In this document: one piece after another, positions 8,692 through 15,902 of the stretch
How the letters are laid out: every line of letters begins with the position of its first letter
Numbering within the stretch: position 1 is the first letter of the stretch
NCBI GenBank assembly: GCA_041658585.1
Contig: JBAZZX010000015.1
Location: 1-53,408 of the forward strand
Reading direction: 5' to 3'
From: DYFC01 sp041658585
GTDB lineage: Bacteria > Nitrospirota > Thermodesulfovibrionia > Thermodesulfovibrionales > SM23-35
Length of the DNA stretch: 53,408 nt
Notes under the pieces: generated by a model
Database searches by the model: none
Seen by the model: only the letters and a program-made list of their open reading frames with translations
Told to the model about the DNA's origin: nothing
Position numbers and translations under genes: made by a program

Positions 8692-9752
8692 GCCCTCTTC
8701 TCCTTTGCCGTAATGGTGAAAAGCATTTTGCCTTGTACGGAGGTTTTTGAATCAGAGATATTCACATCGTCAAAGAACTTCCCCAGTTCATCCTTCACCT
8801 TCTGGACGTCGCTCAGAGAAGCTGCTTCGCCTTTCAGGATGAGATTGCCTTTGTCTGCCGAAGTCTCATAAAAAACAGCGGACGTTTTGCCGATTTGCGA
8901 CAGTTTCCACAGGACGTCGAGAGGACTGACGCCGATGAAGATTTCTTCCTTGCCGCTCAATTCTTTCATATGAGCTTTAAGCTGATAGACCTCGTTCATA
9001 ATATTCTTTTCCTGCGGAAACAACTCCTGATATTTCTTGCGCATATCATTTTTCAATGCCGCGATCTCATTTTTTGTCGTAATAATCTGAAACAACAAAC
9101 CTGCGGAAACGACAAAGGCGATGAGCATCACAAGGAACGCTGTTGTCTTAAAATATCTCTTTGTCTTTTCGATATCCCGCGTATAGGCAAATTCCTCTCT
9201 CCTTAAATTTATAGTAGGAGAATGCATCTCTTCCCGTGCAAGCGCTATCCTTTCATCGTCATCCAGGTCTAAAGGCAACAGCAGCTTTTCGGGAGAAAAT
9301 TCCTTCACGATTTTCCCAACTTCAAGCGATGTAATGAATACCGGGTCGGCCCCGCAGGAATTCAGTTTTGCAAGCATATCCCTGACAGCGCTTTTTTCTA
9401 TGTAGACTGCAAGCGCCTGATATTTACTCTCCGTTCTGCCGACGATTATGTCGTCAAAGAGCGCCTTGTCTGTTCCGCCGAGCATGATACCGTCGAGTTC
9501 AAAGGGAAGCACTTCTCTTATTCTCTCCCTGTCCGAAAACGGGGTATCAAGCACCCTGAAATTCAGCAGGCAGACAGGCAGGCTCAAGTAGACGTTATCA
9601 AAGCCGCCGGCTATTGCTTCGGCAGGGAAATTATATTTTTCAGCCAGAGGATATTTTCTGTTTTCCTTCAGTTCATACCGCCCCTGCCCGACGTCGAAGA
9701 TATAGGTGTTTATTTCCTTATCCGTTATATCAATAAAAAGCGCCCTGGCCAT
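8688..9752 (-). CDS. gspL: Type II secretion system protein GspL
   Basis: This protein of about 354 aa has an N-terminal actin-like cytoplasmic domain of the GspL/PilM superfamily (ARALFIDITD..., DNVYLSLP, FELDGIM), a membrane helix around residues 198-220 (FLVMLIAFVVSAGLLF), then a coiled coil and a periplasmic ferredoxin-like domain. GspL recruits the ATPase GspE to the inner membrane and binds GspM. The ATG at 9752 shares its A with the gspK TGA (TGATG); an in-frame TTG one codon upstream is less likely. Confidence 0.9.
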   Translation of the reverse strand: MARALFIDITDKEINTYIFDVGQGRYELKENRKYPLAEKYNFPAEAIAGGFDNVYLSLPVCLLNFRVLDTPFSDRERIREVLPFELDGIMLGGTDKALFDDIIVGRTESKYQALAVYIEKSAVRDMLAKLNSCGADPVFITSLEVGKIVKEFSPEKLLLPLDLDDDERIALAREEMHSPTINLRREEFAYTRDIEKTKRYFKTTAFLVMLIAFVVSAGLLFQIITTKNEIAALKNDMRKKYQELFPQEKNIMNEVYQLKAHMKELSGKEEIFIGVSPLDVLWKLSQIGKTSAVFYETSADKGNLILKGEAASLSDVQKVKDELGKFFDDVNISDSKTSVQGKMLFTITAKEKRA

Positions 9753-10696
9753 CAATATTCCTTCCAGTACTGAACCGTATTTGTTGTATCCAAAACCGTC
9801 TCGATCACCCTTTTCACTCCGCCGGAGGAGGCGGTAGATTTGATGGAGAAAGTTGAACTTTCAGATGTTATCATATCACTAAAAGGATTATAAACCGCCG
9901 AACTGAAACCGTTGACATTCTGCAAATCAGCCTTCACCTTAAATGGCATACTCTTTCTATAATCGATTACTCTCTGTGCGAGTTCATCAGATATATCATT
10001 TGAGAGACATCTAATAACAGGTTTTGAAGCACTATTAATATTTATTTCCCCGTTCCCATAAATAGTTATATATGGCAATAATTTATCATAATCCTCTTTA
10101 CTTATGCCATGTATCAACAAGAGTTCATCTACGCTATCGAGTATAGCATTTTTTGCGCCTGCTTCTGAATCCGAGAGGCGTGATTCCCCGTTCTTATCAA
10201 TCCAGTCAACTATCCGGTCTGCAATCTTCACATCGAGTGAAAGGACAGTGAGAAGTCTTTTAAAGCAACTGTAAGGACTATATTGATCAGTTTCATTGAC
10301 AATTTGATTCAATGGAACAATTGAATTAAGATTAAATTTGCCCATCTCATCTTCTACCCTTATCGCAATGTTTCCTTTGAAATCCTCAAACGGATTTTCA
10401 ACAGGCATTTCTACAGGCTCTGTGAATTTAAACGTTCGATCCTTCAGCAGGTTAGATAAGTACCTTACTGATACGTTAATGCCGGACCTTGCCATTACCG
10501 ATAACCTCTGGGCGTCGCGCCAGTTGTAAAGATCATTCGTGCCGGTGTAAACGCCATAAGAGAATTCAACCACCATGGCAGTTAGCAATACAAGGGCGAG
10601 GAGGACCACAACAAGAGCAACCCCCTGCTGGTTATTAGAATACCCCCACACCCTTGCCCTCTCCCGCCGGAGGAGAGGGTTACACACTTTTGTCAT
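9752..10696 (-). CDS. gspK: Type II secretion minor pseudopilin GspK
   Basis: GspK is the tip pseudopilin of the T2SS. The 314-aa protein shows the prepilin cleavage site QQG/VALVVVLLALVL with no Glu at mature position 5, as expected for GspK, followed by the large helical insertion with helix-hairpin-helix-like segments (DRIVDWIDKNG, GEININSASK). The ATG lies 17 nt inside the end of gspJ. Residues 5-18 (CNPLLRRERARVWG) are encoded by a GC-rich hairpin repeat at about 10638-10680 and look inserted, giving a 25-residue leader instead of the usual few. Prepilin peptidase would remove that stretch. Confidence 0.9.
   Translation of the reverse strand: MTKVCNPLLRRERARVWGYSNNQQGVALVVVLLALVLLTAMVVEFSYGVYTGTNDLYNWRDAQRLSVMARSGINVSVRYLSNLLKDRTFKFTEPVEMPVENPFEDFKGNIAIRVEDEMGKFNLNSIVPLNQIVNETDQYSPYSCFKRLLTVLSLDVKIADRIVDWIDKNGESRLSDSEAGAKNAILDSVDELLLIHGISKEDYDKLLPYITIYGNGEININSASKPVIRCLSNDISDELAQRVIDYRKSMPFKVKADLQNVNGFSSAVYNPFSDMITSESSTFSIKSTASSGGVKRVIETVLDTTNTVQYWKEY
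10638..10680. repeat. GC-rich palindromic repeat translated in the gspK leader
   Basis: An inverted repeat CCCTCTCC...GGAGAGGG with a 7-nt spacer, preceded by CCCACACCCTTG, lies inside the gspK reading frame just after its fourth codon. It resembles the intergenic CCTCCCC/GGGGAGG hairpins elsewhere in the window but is a different family. Its translation (NPLLRRERARVWG) falls entirely within the cleaved leader, which may be why the insertion is tolerated. Confidence 0.55.
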
Positions 10697-11348
10697 ACAT
10701 CGGCCTTGCCATATCCGAGAGCGTCACCTTTCTCCCCTTAATCATTACCGATAGACTGATCTTTATTTCATCAGGCATTTTCTTTGTAATCCCGGTATCC
10801 CAGGTCTTCACCCATTTATCCTGATATTTCGCTTCTATGGTGAATTCTTCCAGATCCTCAATAATCTCGGCCCCTTCGGATTCTTCCTTTCCGAATGAGG
10901 ATCCTATTTTTTTGAAAAGAGTCCGTTTCTTGTCCTTTTCTTCCATGTAGTATGAAATCTTTGAAAGGCCGGGCCTTACCGTCGTAAATGCCGTAAATTC
11001 AAGCTGCGTCGCCTGTTTTCCGTAAAGGTCTTTGTCGAGGATTTTTACAAATGTCTTTTCGTCGTTATCTTTTTTGTAATACGCGGACTCAAGTTCTCTT
11101 CTTAATATATCAATGGCCTTTCTCGACTCCTGCAATTTTGTCATGGATTCATCCATTTCTTCCATCGCTCTGCTACTCAGGAAAAAAGTGCCGTACAGGG
11201 CTGTGAGCACTATAGAGAGAATAGCAACGGCAATGAGGACTTCGACAAGGGTAAAACCTTTTCGACAAAGGATGAAGGATGAAGGATGAAGGATGAAAAA
11301 CAATATCCTTTTGTAAAGTGGCCGTTTCTTTCTTATTTCATCCTTCAT
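10680..11348 (-). CDS. gspJ: Type II secretion minor pseudopilin GspJ
   Basis: This 222-aa pseudopilin has the type IV prepilin motif RKG/FTLVEVLIAVAIL with Glu5 of the mature protein, then a beta-rich C-terminal domain ending MYDKSV. GspJ belongs to the GspH-I-J-K tip complex of the T2SS pseudopilus. Its leader is unusually long (31 residues), and residues 18-27 (FILHPSSFIL) are the translation of the GGATGAA repeat. The leader start (MKDEIRK) is almost the same as that of GspI because both genes carry a copy of one repeat unit at their 5' ends. An in-frame TTG within the leader is a possible later start. Confidence 0.92.
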   Translation of the reverse strand: MKDEIRKKRPLYKRILFFILHPSSFILCRKGFTLVEVLIAVAILSIVLTALYGTFFLSSRAMEEMDESMTKLQESRKAIDILRRELESAYYKKDNDEKTFVKILDKDLYGKQATQLEFTAFTTVRPGLSKISYYMEEKDKKRTLFKKIGSSFGKEESEGAEIIEDLEEFTIEAKYQDKWVKTWDTGITKKMPDEIKISLSVMIKGRKVTLSDMARPMYDKSV

Positions 11349-11366
11349 AATTCATCCTTCATCCTT
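11267..11366. repeat. GGATGAA/TTCATCC palindromic repeat, copy at gspJ start
   Basis: Four tandem GGATGAA units (from about 11271) and an inverted array of TTCATCC units (11335-11366) bracket about 35 nt, making a palindromic element of about 100 bp. It supplies the gspI-gspJ spacer, the gspJ start codon and much of the GspJ leader. On the coding strand the unit AAGGATGA contains both a Shine-Dalgarno-like AAGGA and an ATG/TGA overlap, so the repeat can act as a translation start module. A close second copy sits at the gspI start. Confidence 0.75.
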
Positions 11367-11796
11367 ATTTGTATACATATTGATTGAGCTTAACCTCTTC
11401 TTTGCCTGCGGTCACGATAACGGTAATTTCGTTTACTCCGGGATATGGCGAGTCTTTAACGGCAGTTTCATAGGTATAGGCTTCATAGGGCGCTTCAAAT
11501 TTTCCCTTTTTACTTTCGGGTTTCTTTTCCAGTTCGGTCAGGGCGCTCTTTGCCAGCAATGTAGCGACCGTTACGGTTTCCTGTCTTGCAACAATACCCA
11601 ACTGATAGTTCACCGTATATATAAGAGTGATTAGAAGTCCGCTGATAATCGCAAGCGCAATGAGGACCTCGAGAAGGGTAAAACCCTTTTTCTGAAGGAT
11701 GAAGGATGCATTGCGAAGGATGAAGGATGAAGGATGAAGGATGAAAAACAAAATCCTTTTGTTAAGTGTTCGTCTCTTTCTTATTTCATCCTTCAT
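11365..11796 (-). CDS. gspI: Type II secretion minor pseudopilin GspI
   Basis: This 143-aa pseudopilin has the prepilin cleavage site QKKG/FTLLEVLIALAI with Glu5, and the small C-terminal domain typical of GspI. It is part of the minor pseudopilin tip complex. The leader is 38 residues, far longer than the usual 6-10, because residues 18-34 (FILHPSSFILRNASFIL) are repeat-derived. The ATG is 3 nt after the gspH stop, with GAGGGATGAATT ahead of it. Apart from the leader the gene looks intact. Confidence 0.9.
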   Translation of the reverse strand: MKDEIRKRRTLNKRILFFILHPSSFILRNASFILQKKGFTLLEVLIALAIISGLLITLIYTVNYQLGIVARQETVTVATLLAKSALTELEKKPESKKGKFEAPYEAYTYETAVKDSPYPGVNEITVIVTAGKEEVKLNQYVYK

Positions 11797-11808
11797 AATT
11801 CATCCCTC
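11695..11808. repeat. GGATGAA/TTCATCC palindromic repeat, copy at gspI start
   Basis: This is the second copy of the element at 11267-11366. GGATGAA units (11697-11742, one interrupted by GCATTGC) face TTCATCC units at 11784-11808 across a similar spacer. It covers the gspH stop codon, the gspI ribosome binding site and start, and the repeat-derived part of the GspI leader. The near-identity of the two copies suggests duplication or repeated insertion within the operon. Confidence 0.75.
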
Positions 11809-12279
11809 ATAATTTATTTTGACTTTCCCGCTGAGGTGGTTTAATGTGATGGTGATATTTTTTTTCTCTCTGCTCATATGTACGCTCAGATTCTCTTTAA
11901 TTCCAAGCGGGTCAAAGAAAACAATTAATTCTCCTTTGTTGACCATTCCGTTCGCCTGTGTCGTCACACCGGTCAGGTCTTCAAATCCCTTTGTCTTCTC
12001 GCCTTCGGGACCTTTCCAGAAAACCTTGTTTTTATCGAGATCGAATTTTATGACAAAGGTCTCCTTTCTCGAGGAAGCGCTGTCGTTCATATACCTAAGT
12101 ATCGAAGCCATTTCCCTTGCCTCCGCTTTCAGCCTGTTCTCTCCGAAAACGGCAAACGACGGGAAAACAACGGCAAGTACAAGGGAGACGATAAAGAGGG
12201 CAACGATCAGTTCAAGCAGAGTAAAACCCTTCTTGAAATTGTAAAATGATATTTGCATTTTACAATGATGATTTTGCAT
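11800..12279 (-). CDS. gspH: Type II secretion minor pseudopilin GspH
   Basis: This 159-aa protein has the prepilin motif FKKG/FTLLELIVALFIVSLVLAV (Glu5 present) and the beta-rich GspH/FimT domain. GspH is a minor pseudopilin linking the major pseudopilin shaft to the I-J-K tip. The 18-residue leader (MQNHHCKMQISFYNFKKG) is encoded by an ATGCAAAAT-rich low-complexity sequence like the one at the 3' end of gspD. It starts 9 nt after gspG and its stop lies within the next GGATGAA repeat. Confidence 0.9.
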   Translation of the reverse strand: MQNHHCKMQISFYNFKKGFTLLELIVALFIVSLVLAVVFPSFAVFGENRLKAEAREMASILRYMNDSASSRKETFVIKFDLDKNKVFWKGPEGEKTKGFEDLTGVTTQANGMVNKGELIVFFDPLGIKENLSVHMSREKKNITITLNHLSGKVKINYEG

Positions 12280-12288
12280 TCTATTTTT

Positions 12289-12720
12289 TTATTGCATATC
12301 CCAGCTCAATATATCGGCGTCTTTCCCCTCGCCGCCTTCTTTTCCGTCGGCACCCAGACTGGCAATGTCAAAATCTCCGTGCAGGCCGGGACTGATATAT
12401 ATATAAGGGTAGTTCCACGGATCAAAGGGGATCTTCTTTTGTTCGAGATAGCCGCCCTCACGGTATTTCTGCGGTATCTGTCCTGTTGTCGGTTTTTCGA
12501 CAAGCGCGGCCAGTCCCTGCTCGGTAGCCGGATAGAATCCGTTGTCGAGTTTGAACAACTTGAGTGCGGTCTCTAAATTCTTTATCTGCACCTTAGCCTC
12601 GGCAATACGCGCATCATCCGTCCTGCCGATAATCTTAGGCGCCACAATAGCCGCAAGGAGACCGAGTATAAACACAACCACGATAATTTCAAGAAGAGTA
12701 AAACCCTTATTATTGTCCAT
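12289..12720 (-). CDS. gspG: Type II secretion major pseudopilin GspG
   Basis: This 143-aa protein is the main subunit of the T2SS pseudopilus. It has a short leader MDNNKG cleaved before FTLLEIIVVVFILGLLAAIVAP (Glu5 of the mature protein), the conserved APKIIGR and long alpha-1 helix, and the C-terminal calcium-binding loop with LGADGKEGGEGKDADI. It has GGAGGAATAA directly ahead of the ATG, the strongest ribosome site in the cluster, fitting its high expected expression. A hairpin repeat separates it from gspF. Confidence 0.96.
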   Translation of the reverse strand: MDNNKGFTLLEIIVVVFILGLLAAIVAPKIIGRTDDARIAEAKVQIKNLETALKLFKLDNGFYPATEQGLAALVEKPTTGQIPQKYREGGYLEQKKIPFDPWNYPYIYISPGLHGDFDIASLGADGKEGGEGKDADILSWDMQ

Positions 12721-12754
12721 TTATTCCTCCCATATTTGTAATACCTCCTTTGTG

Positions 12755-12870
12755 AATCCCCTCCTTGAAAAGGAGAGGTAGGGGTGGTTATCTGTTATAT
12801 TCAATTACATCCGATTTTAATCTCTATTTTTACAACCCCTCCTCACCTCCCCTTTCCAAGGGGAGGATTA
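12755..12870. repeat. GC-rich double-hairpin repeat between gspF and gspG
   Basis: Two inverted halves, AATCCCCTCCTTG... (12755-12789) and ...CCTTTCCAAGGGGAGGATT (12832-12870), face each other across about 42 AT-rich bases. The right half contains the perfect hairpin CCTCCCCTT-TCC-AAGGGGAGG. The same family occurs at 19245-19336 and 23879-23963. All copies lie between genes of the secretion and pilus block, so they could act as attenuators or mRNA stabilisers; no function is proven. Confidence 0.75.
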
Positions 12871-12930
12871 CAGGCAGAATCCCCGATTAGAGTAGGCTTT
12901 CCGATATCATCCATTTATATGATAAAGAGC

Positions 12931-14106
12931 TTATTTTATCAACTGGTTCAACTGGAATATCGGCAGGAGGACTGCGAGGACTATTAGTCCGACGATTATC
13001 CCCATGCAGAGGATCATGAGCGGTTCGAGGAGCGCAAGCGCCTTCTGCACCGTTCTCGAAAACTCTTCTTCATAGGCGCCGGCAGCCTTGTTCAGAACGC
13101 CGGCCAACTGTCCGCTCTTCTCGCCTGTCGAGATCAACTGAAGCAGCACCGGCGGGAACCCGTCAAGGGAAGCTGAAAGCCGTGCGCCTTCGGAGACCCG
13201 TTTACCGGATTCGAGGACCTTTGTCTCAAGCGCCTTATTGCCTACGGACTTTGCGGCAAGTTCGAGGGCCCTCAACACCGGCAGGCCGCCTTCAAGCAGA
13301 AAACCCAAAGTCCTTGCAAAGCGGCCATAGTAAAGGCTTTGAAGGACATTGCCGGGCAGTCGCAAAAGGGTGCGGTCGATCAGTAATCTGTTGTTCTCTT
13401 TCAGTCTTTTTAATCCGAATATGCCTGCCGCAAGAAGACCAGCGAGAAGCCACCAGTATTTCTGAACAATATCACTGACGGTTATAAGCACAACAGTGAT
13501 AAAAGGCAGGGCGCTCTGCGTGTCCTTAAATATCTTCGTTATCTTCGGTATGACAAAGACAAAAAGGAAAGAAAGGACTATGAATCCGATACAGATCATA
13601 AACAGGGGGTATATCATCGCCGTCCTTACTTTCGATCTCAGGTTTTCCTGTGATTCCAGAAAATCAGCCATGCGTCCAAGAACGGCGTCGAGGGTCCCGC
13701 TTGCCTCTCCTGCGGCCACCATATTGACATAGAATTCGGGGAAGACGCCGCCGTAGGCTTCAAGGGCCTTTGAAAAACTTGCGCCTGCCGAGACATTCTC
13801 CCTGATATTTACCAGTATATTTCTCCAGAGACCTTTCTGTTCTTCAGAGATAGAACGCAATGCCTCCATTAACGTTACTCCTGAAGAAAGCATCGTTGAG
13901 AGTTGCCGTGTTATGGATGGGAGAAGGGAGGCATCGAGTCCCTGTAAAAAGCCGAACCGTCTTTTGTATACTGCTTCTGCTATATTCTTCGGATAGAGGC
14001 CGGACTCTTTAAGCCGCAGGGCGGCGTTCTTCAGACTGTCAGCCTCGATAGTCCCGGCAGCCTCCGACCCGTCCGTCCTGTAACCCTTATATTGAAATAT
14101 CGGCAT
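12931..14106 (-). CDS. gspF: Type II secretion inner-membrane platform protein GspF
   Basis: GspF is the polytopic inner-membrane protein that couples GspE to pseudopilus assembly. The sequence has an N-terminal PIFQYKGYRTDGSEAAG segment, two T2SSF domains (about 70-195 and 270-390, the first with LSTMLSSGVTL and the second with LGFLLEGGLPVLRAL), and three membrane stretches. About 391 aa is a normal length. I use the ATG at 14106; a TTG two codons earlier is in frame. The 30-nt gap to gspE and the repeat-filled gap to gspG keep it within the operon. Confidence 0.96.
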   Translation of the reverse strand: MPIFQYKGYRTDGSEAAGTIEADSLKNAALRLKESGLYPKNIAEAVYKRRFGFLQGLDASLLPSITRQLSTMLSSGVTLMEALRSISEEQKGLWRNILVNIRENVSAGASFSKALEAYGGVFPEFYVNMVAAGEASGTLDAVLGRMADFLESQENLRSKVRTAMIYPLFMICIGFIVLSFLFVFVIPKITKIFKDTQSALPFITVVLITVSDIVQKYWWLLAGLLAAGIFGLKRLKENNRLLIDRTLLRLPGNVLQSLYYGRFARTLGFLLEGGLPVLRALELAAKSVGNKALETKVLESGKRVSEGARLSASLDGFPPVLLQLISTGEKSGQLAGVLNKAAGAYEEEFSRTVQKALALLEPLMILCMGIIVGLIVLAVLLPIFQLNQLIK

Positions 14107-14135
14107 GTTCAATAAATAATTTAAATTGCAGAATT

Positions 14136-15665
14136 TTATTCTTCTATCGCATCTTTTTGCGTTACTCTCAACACTTCTTCAATTGTCGTAATGCCCTTAA
14201 GGACCTTTTCCAGTCCGTCCGTTCTCAGGGTTTTCATGCCTTTGGAGATTGCATGATTTTTTATGGTCCGGGAATCCGTTTTTTCCGTAATCATCGAGCG
14301 GATTTCATTGTCTATGACAAGCAATTCAAAGATTCCCGTCCTGCCGAGGTACCCTTTTTCTTTGCACTTCCCACAGCCCTTGCCTCTGTACAAAAGGAAG
14401 GATGAGGGATGAGAGATGAAGGATGAAAAATATGACCTTTCAACCTCTGAAGGTCCATATGACTCTTTGCAATCCGGACAAATCGTCCTCACAAGCCTTT
14501 GCGCAAGAACAACCGTCAATGATGACGCAACAAGGAAAGGCTCGATACCCATATCTATAAGCCGCACAAGAGCGCTCGGCGCATCATTTGTATGAAGGGT
14601 GCTCAGGACAAGATGTCCCGTGAGAGACGCCTGCATCGCTATTACGGCAGTCTCAAGGTCCCTTATCTCGCCGACCATAATCACATCCGGGTCCTGTCTC
14701 AAAATTGATCTCAAACCGGATGCAAAGGTCAGTCCTATCCTGGGGTTTACATGGACCTGACCTATCCCTTTAAGCTGGTATTCTATCGGGTCTTCGACCG
14801 TAATAATATTTTTTTCTTCCGTATGCACCCTGTTCAGCGCCGCATAAAGGGTCGTTGTTTTTCCGCTGCCGGTCGGACCTGTTACAAGGATGATCCCGTC
14901 CGGCCTCTGAAGGTATTCTTCAAGTTTCTTTTCATCTTCTTTGCCGAACCCCACTTCCCACAATCCGAGGAGCCCCTGTTTCCTGTCAAGCAGTCTTAAA
15001 ACCGCCCTTTCGCCGTGAGATGTCGGGATTACCGACACCCTGATATCGATATCGCGTCCGCCGAGAAGGAGTCTTATTCTGCCGTCCTGCGGCAGCCGCT
15101 TTTCGGCAATGTCGAGATTCGACATGATCTTAATCCTGCTTATGAGGGCGTCCTGAATGATCTTGGGAGGAGATAATATCCTGTGCAATATACCGTCAAC
15201 TCTGAGCCTGACGTCAAGCTCTTTCTCATAAGGCTCGATATGAATATCGCTTGCCCTTTCTTTAACGGCCTGCAGCAGAAGCGCGTTGAGAAGCCTGATG
15301 ATAGGCGCCTCCTCAGTCAATCCAAGCAGGTCCTTCGGGGCCTCAAATTCCGTGGCAACCGATGACAGGTCTTCTCCCGCAATAGTATCCATCACTTCCT
15401 CGGCAGAGCCCATCTGTCCATAGAACCTGTTGATCGCCTCGAGGACAACCCCGGCGGGCGCTCTGAACGCCCTGGGCTTCAACCCGAGCGCTCTCGATAC
15501 TTCCGCCAATGCAAGTAATCCCTCTTCATCGGCAACGGCGCAGATCAATTCCGAGTCATGAATTTTTATGGGGAATATCCTGTTGCCTTTTGCGAAATTG
15601 AGGGGAATATTTTTTAAAAGGGATAACTCAACATCTTCATCTTTTATAGAGTCAATTGTTTCCAT
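14136..15665 (-). CDS. gspE: Type II secretion ATPase GspE, with a repeat-derived insertion in its zinc motif
   Basis: This 509-aa cytoplasmic ATPase powers pseudopilus growth. It has the N-terminal MshEN-like domain (about 15-90), Walker A GPTGSGKT (263-270), Walker B VIMVGEIRD (328-336), a His box near 358, and the paired cysteines CPDC (396-399) and CGKC (431-434). The segment between the cysteine pairs carries an extra SSFISHPSSFLLY (about 414-426) encoded by GGATGAA-like repeats at 14395-14430, so the zinc-binding loop is expanded. The ATG lies 11 nt from the end of a MITE-like element that separates it from gspD. Confidence 0.96.
   Translation of the reverse strand: METIDSIKDEDVELSLLKNIPLNFAKGNRIFPIKIHDSELICAVADEEGLLALAEVSRALGLKPRAFRAPAGVVLEAINRFYGQMGSAEEVMDTIAGEDLSSVATEFEAPKDLLGLTEEAPIIRLLNALLLQAVKERASDIHIEPYEKELDVRLRVDGILHRILSPPKIIQDALISRIKIMSNLDIAEKRLPQDGRIRLLLGGRDIDIRVSVIPTSHGERAVLRLLDRKQGLLGLWEVGFGKEDEKKLEEYLQRPDGIILVTGPTGSGKTTTLYAALNRVHTEEKNIITVEDPIEYQLKGIGQVHVNPRIGLTFASGLRSILRQDPDVIMVGEIRDLETAVIAMQASLTGHLVLSTLHTNDAPSALVRLIDMGIEPFLVASSLTVVLAQRLVRTICPDCKESYGPSEVERSYFSSFISHPSSFLLYRGKGCGKCKEKGYLGRTGIFELLVIDNEIRSMITEKTDSRTIKNHAISKGMKTLRTDGLEKVLKGITTIEEVLRVTQKDAIEE
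14395..14430. repeat. GGATGAA-type repeat inside gspE
   Basis: AAGGAAGGATGAGGGATGAG and following units run in frame through the gspE sequence that encodes the loop between the two CxxC pairs. This is one arm only of the palindromic element seen at gspI and gspJ. The reading frame stays open because the unit in this orientation translates as HPSSF-type peptide. Confidence 0.65.
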
Positions 15666-15676
15666 TTACCTAAACG

Positions 15677-15872
15677 TTGCAAAAGACGTTCTCAACTTGA
15701 AAGGCAGGCATGATGAAAAAGCTTTTGGCGACTCCATAATGTACTATTTACACCGGGCAGCACGCATTCATCTAAAATGCACTTTAGGTTAAAAGTGCCG
15801 TCAGGTGAATATGGCCCATTTTTTGTCGCATTCAAAAGGTTATTTATCATGTCTGCCTTTCAAGTTATGCAA
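15677..15872. mobile_element. MITE-like element, copy 1 (between gspD and gspE)
   Basis: This 196-bp element starts TTGCA and ends TGCAA. Inner terminal inverted repeats GAAAGGCAGGCATGATGAA (15699-) and TTTATCATGTCTGCCTTTC (ending 15861) frame a central hairpin GCACTTT...AAAGTGC. It closely matches the element at 30013-30210, so this is a dispersed family. It splits the T2SS operon between gspD and gspE and ends 11 nt before the gspE start codon. It could be a non-autonomous transposon or a transcribed structured element. Confidence 0.8.
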
Positions 15873-15902
15873 CTGATGAGTTTATTGTGTATCTTGCACT
15901 TT

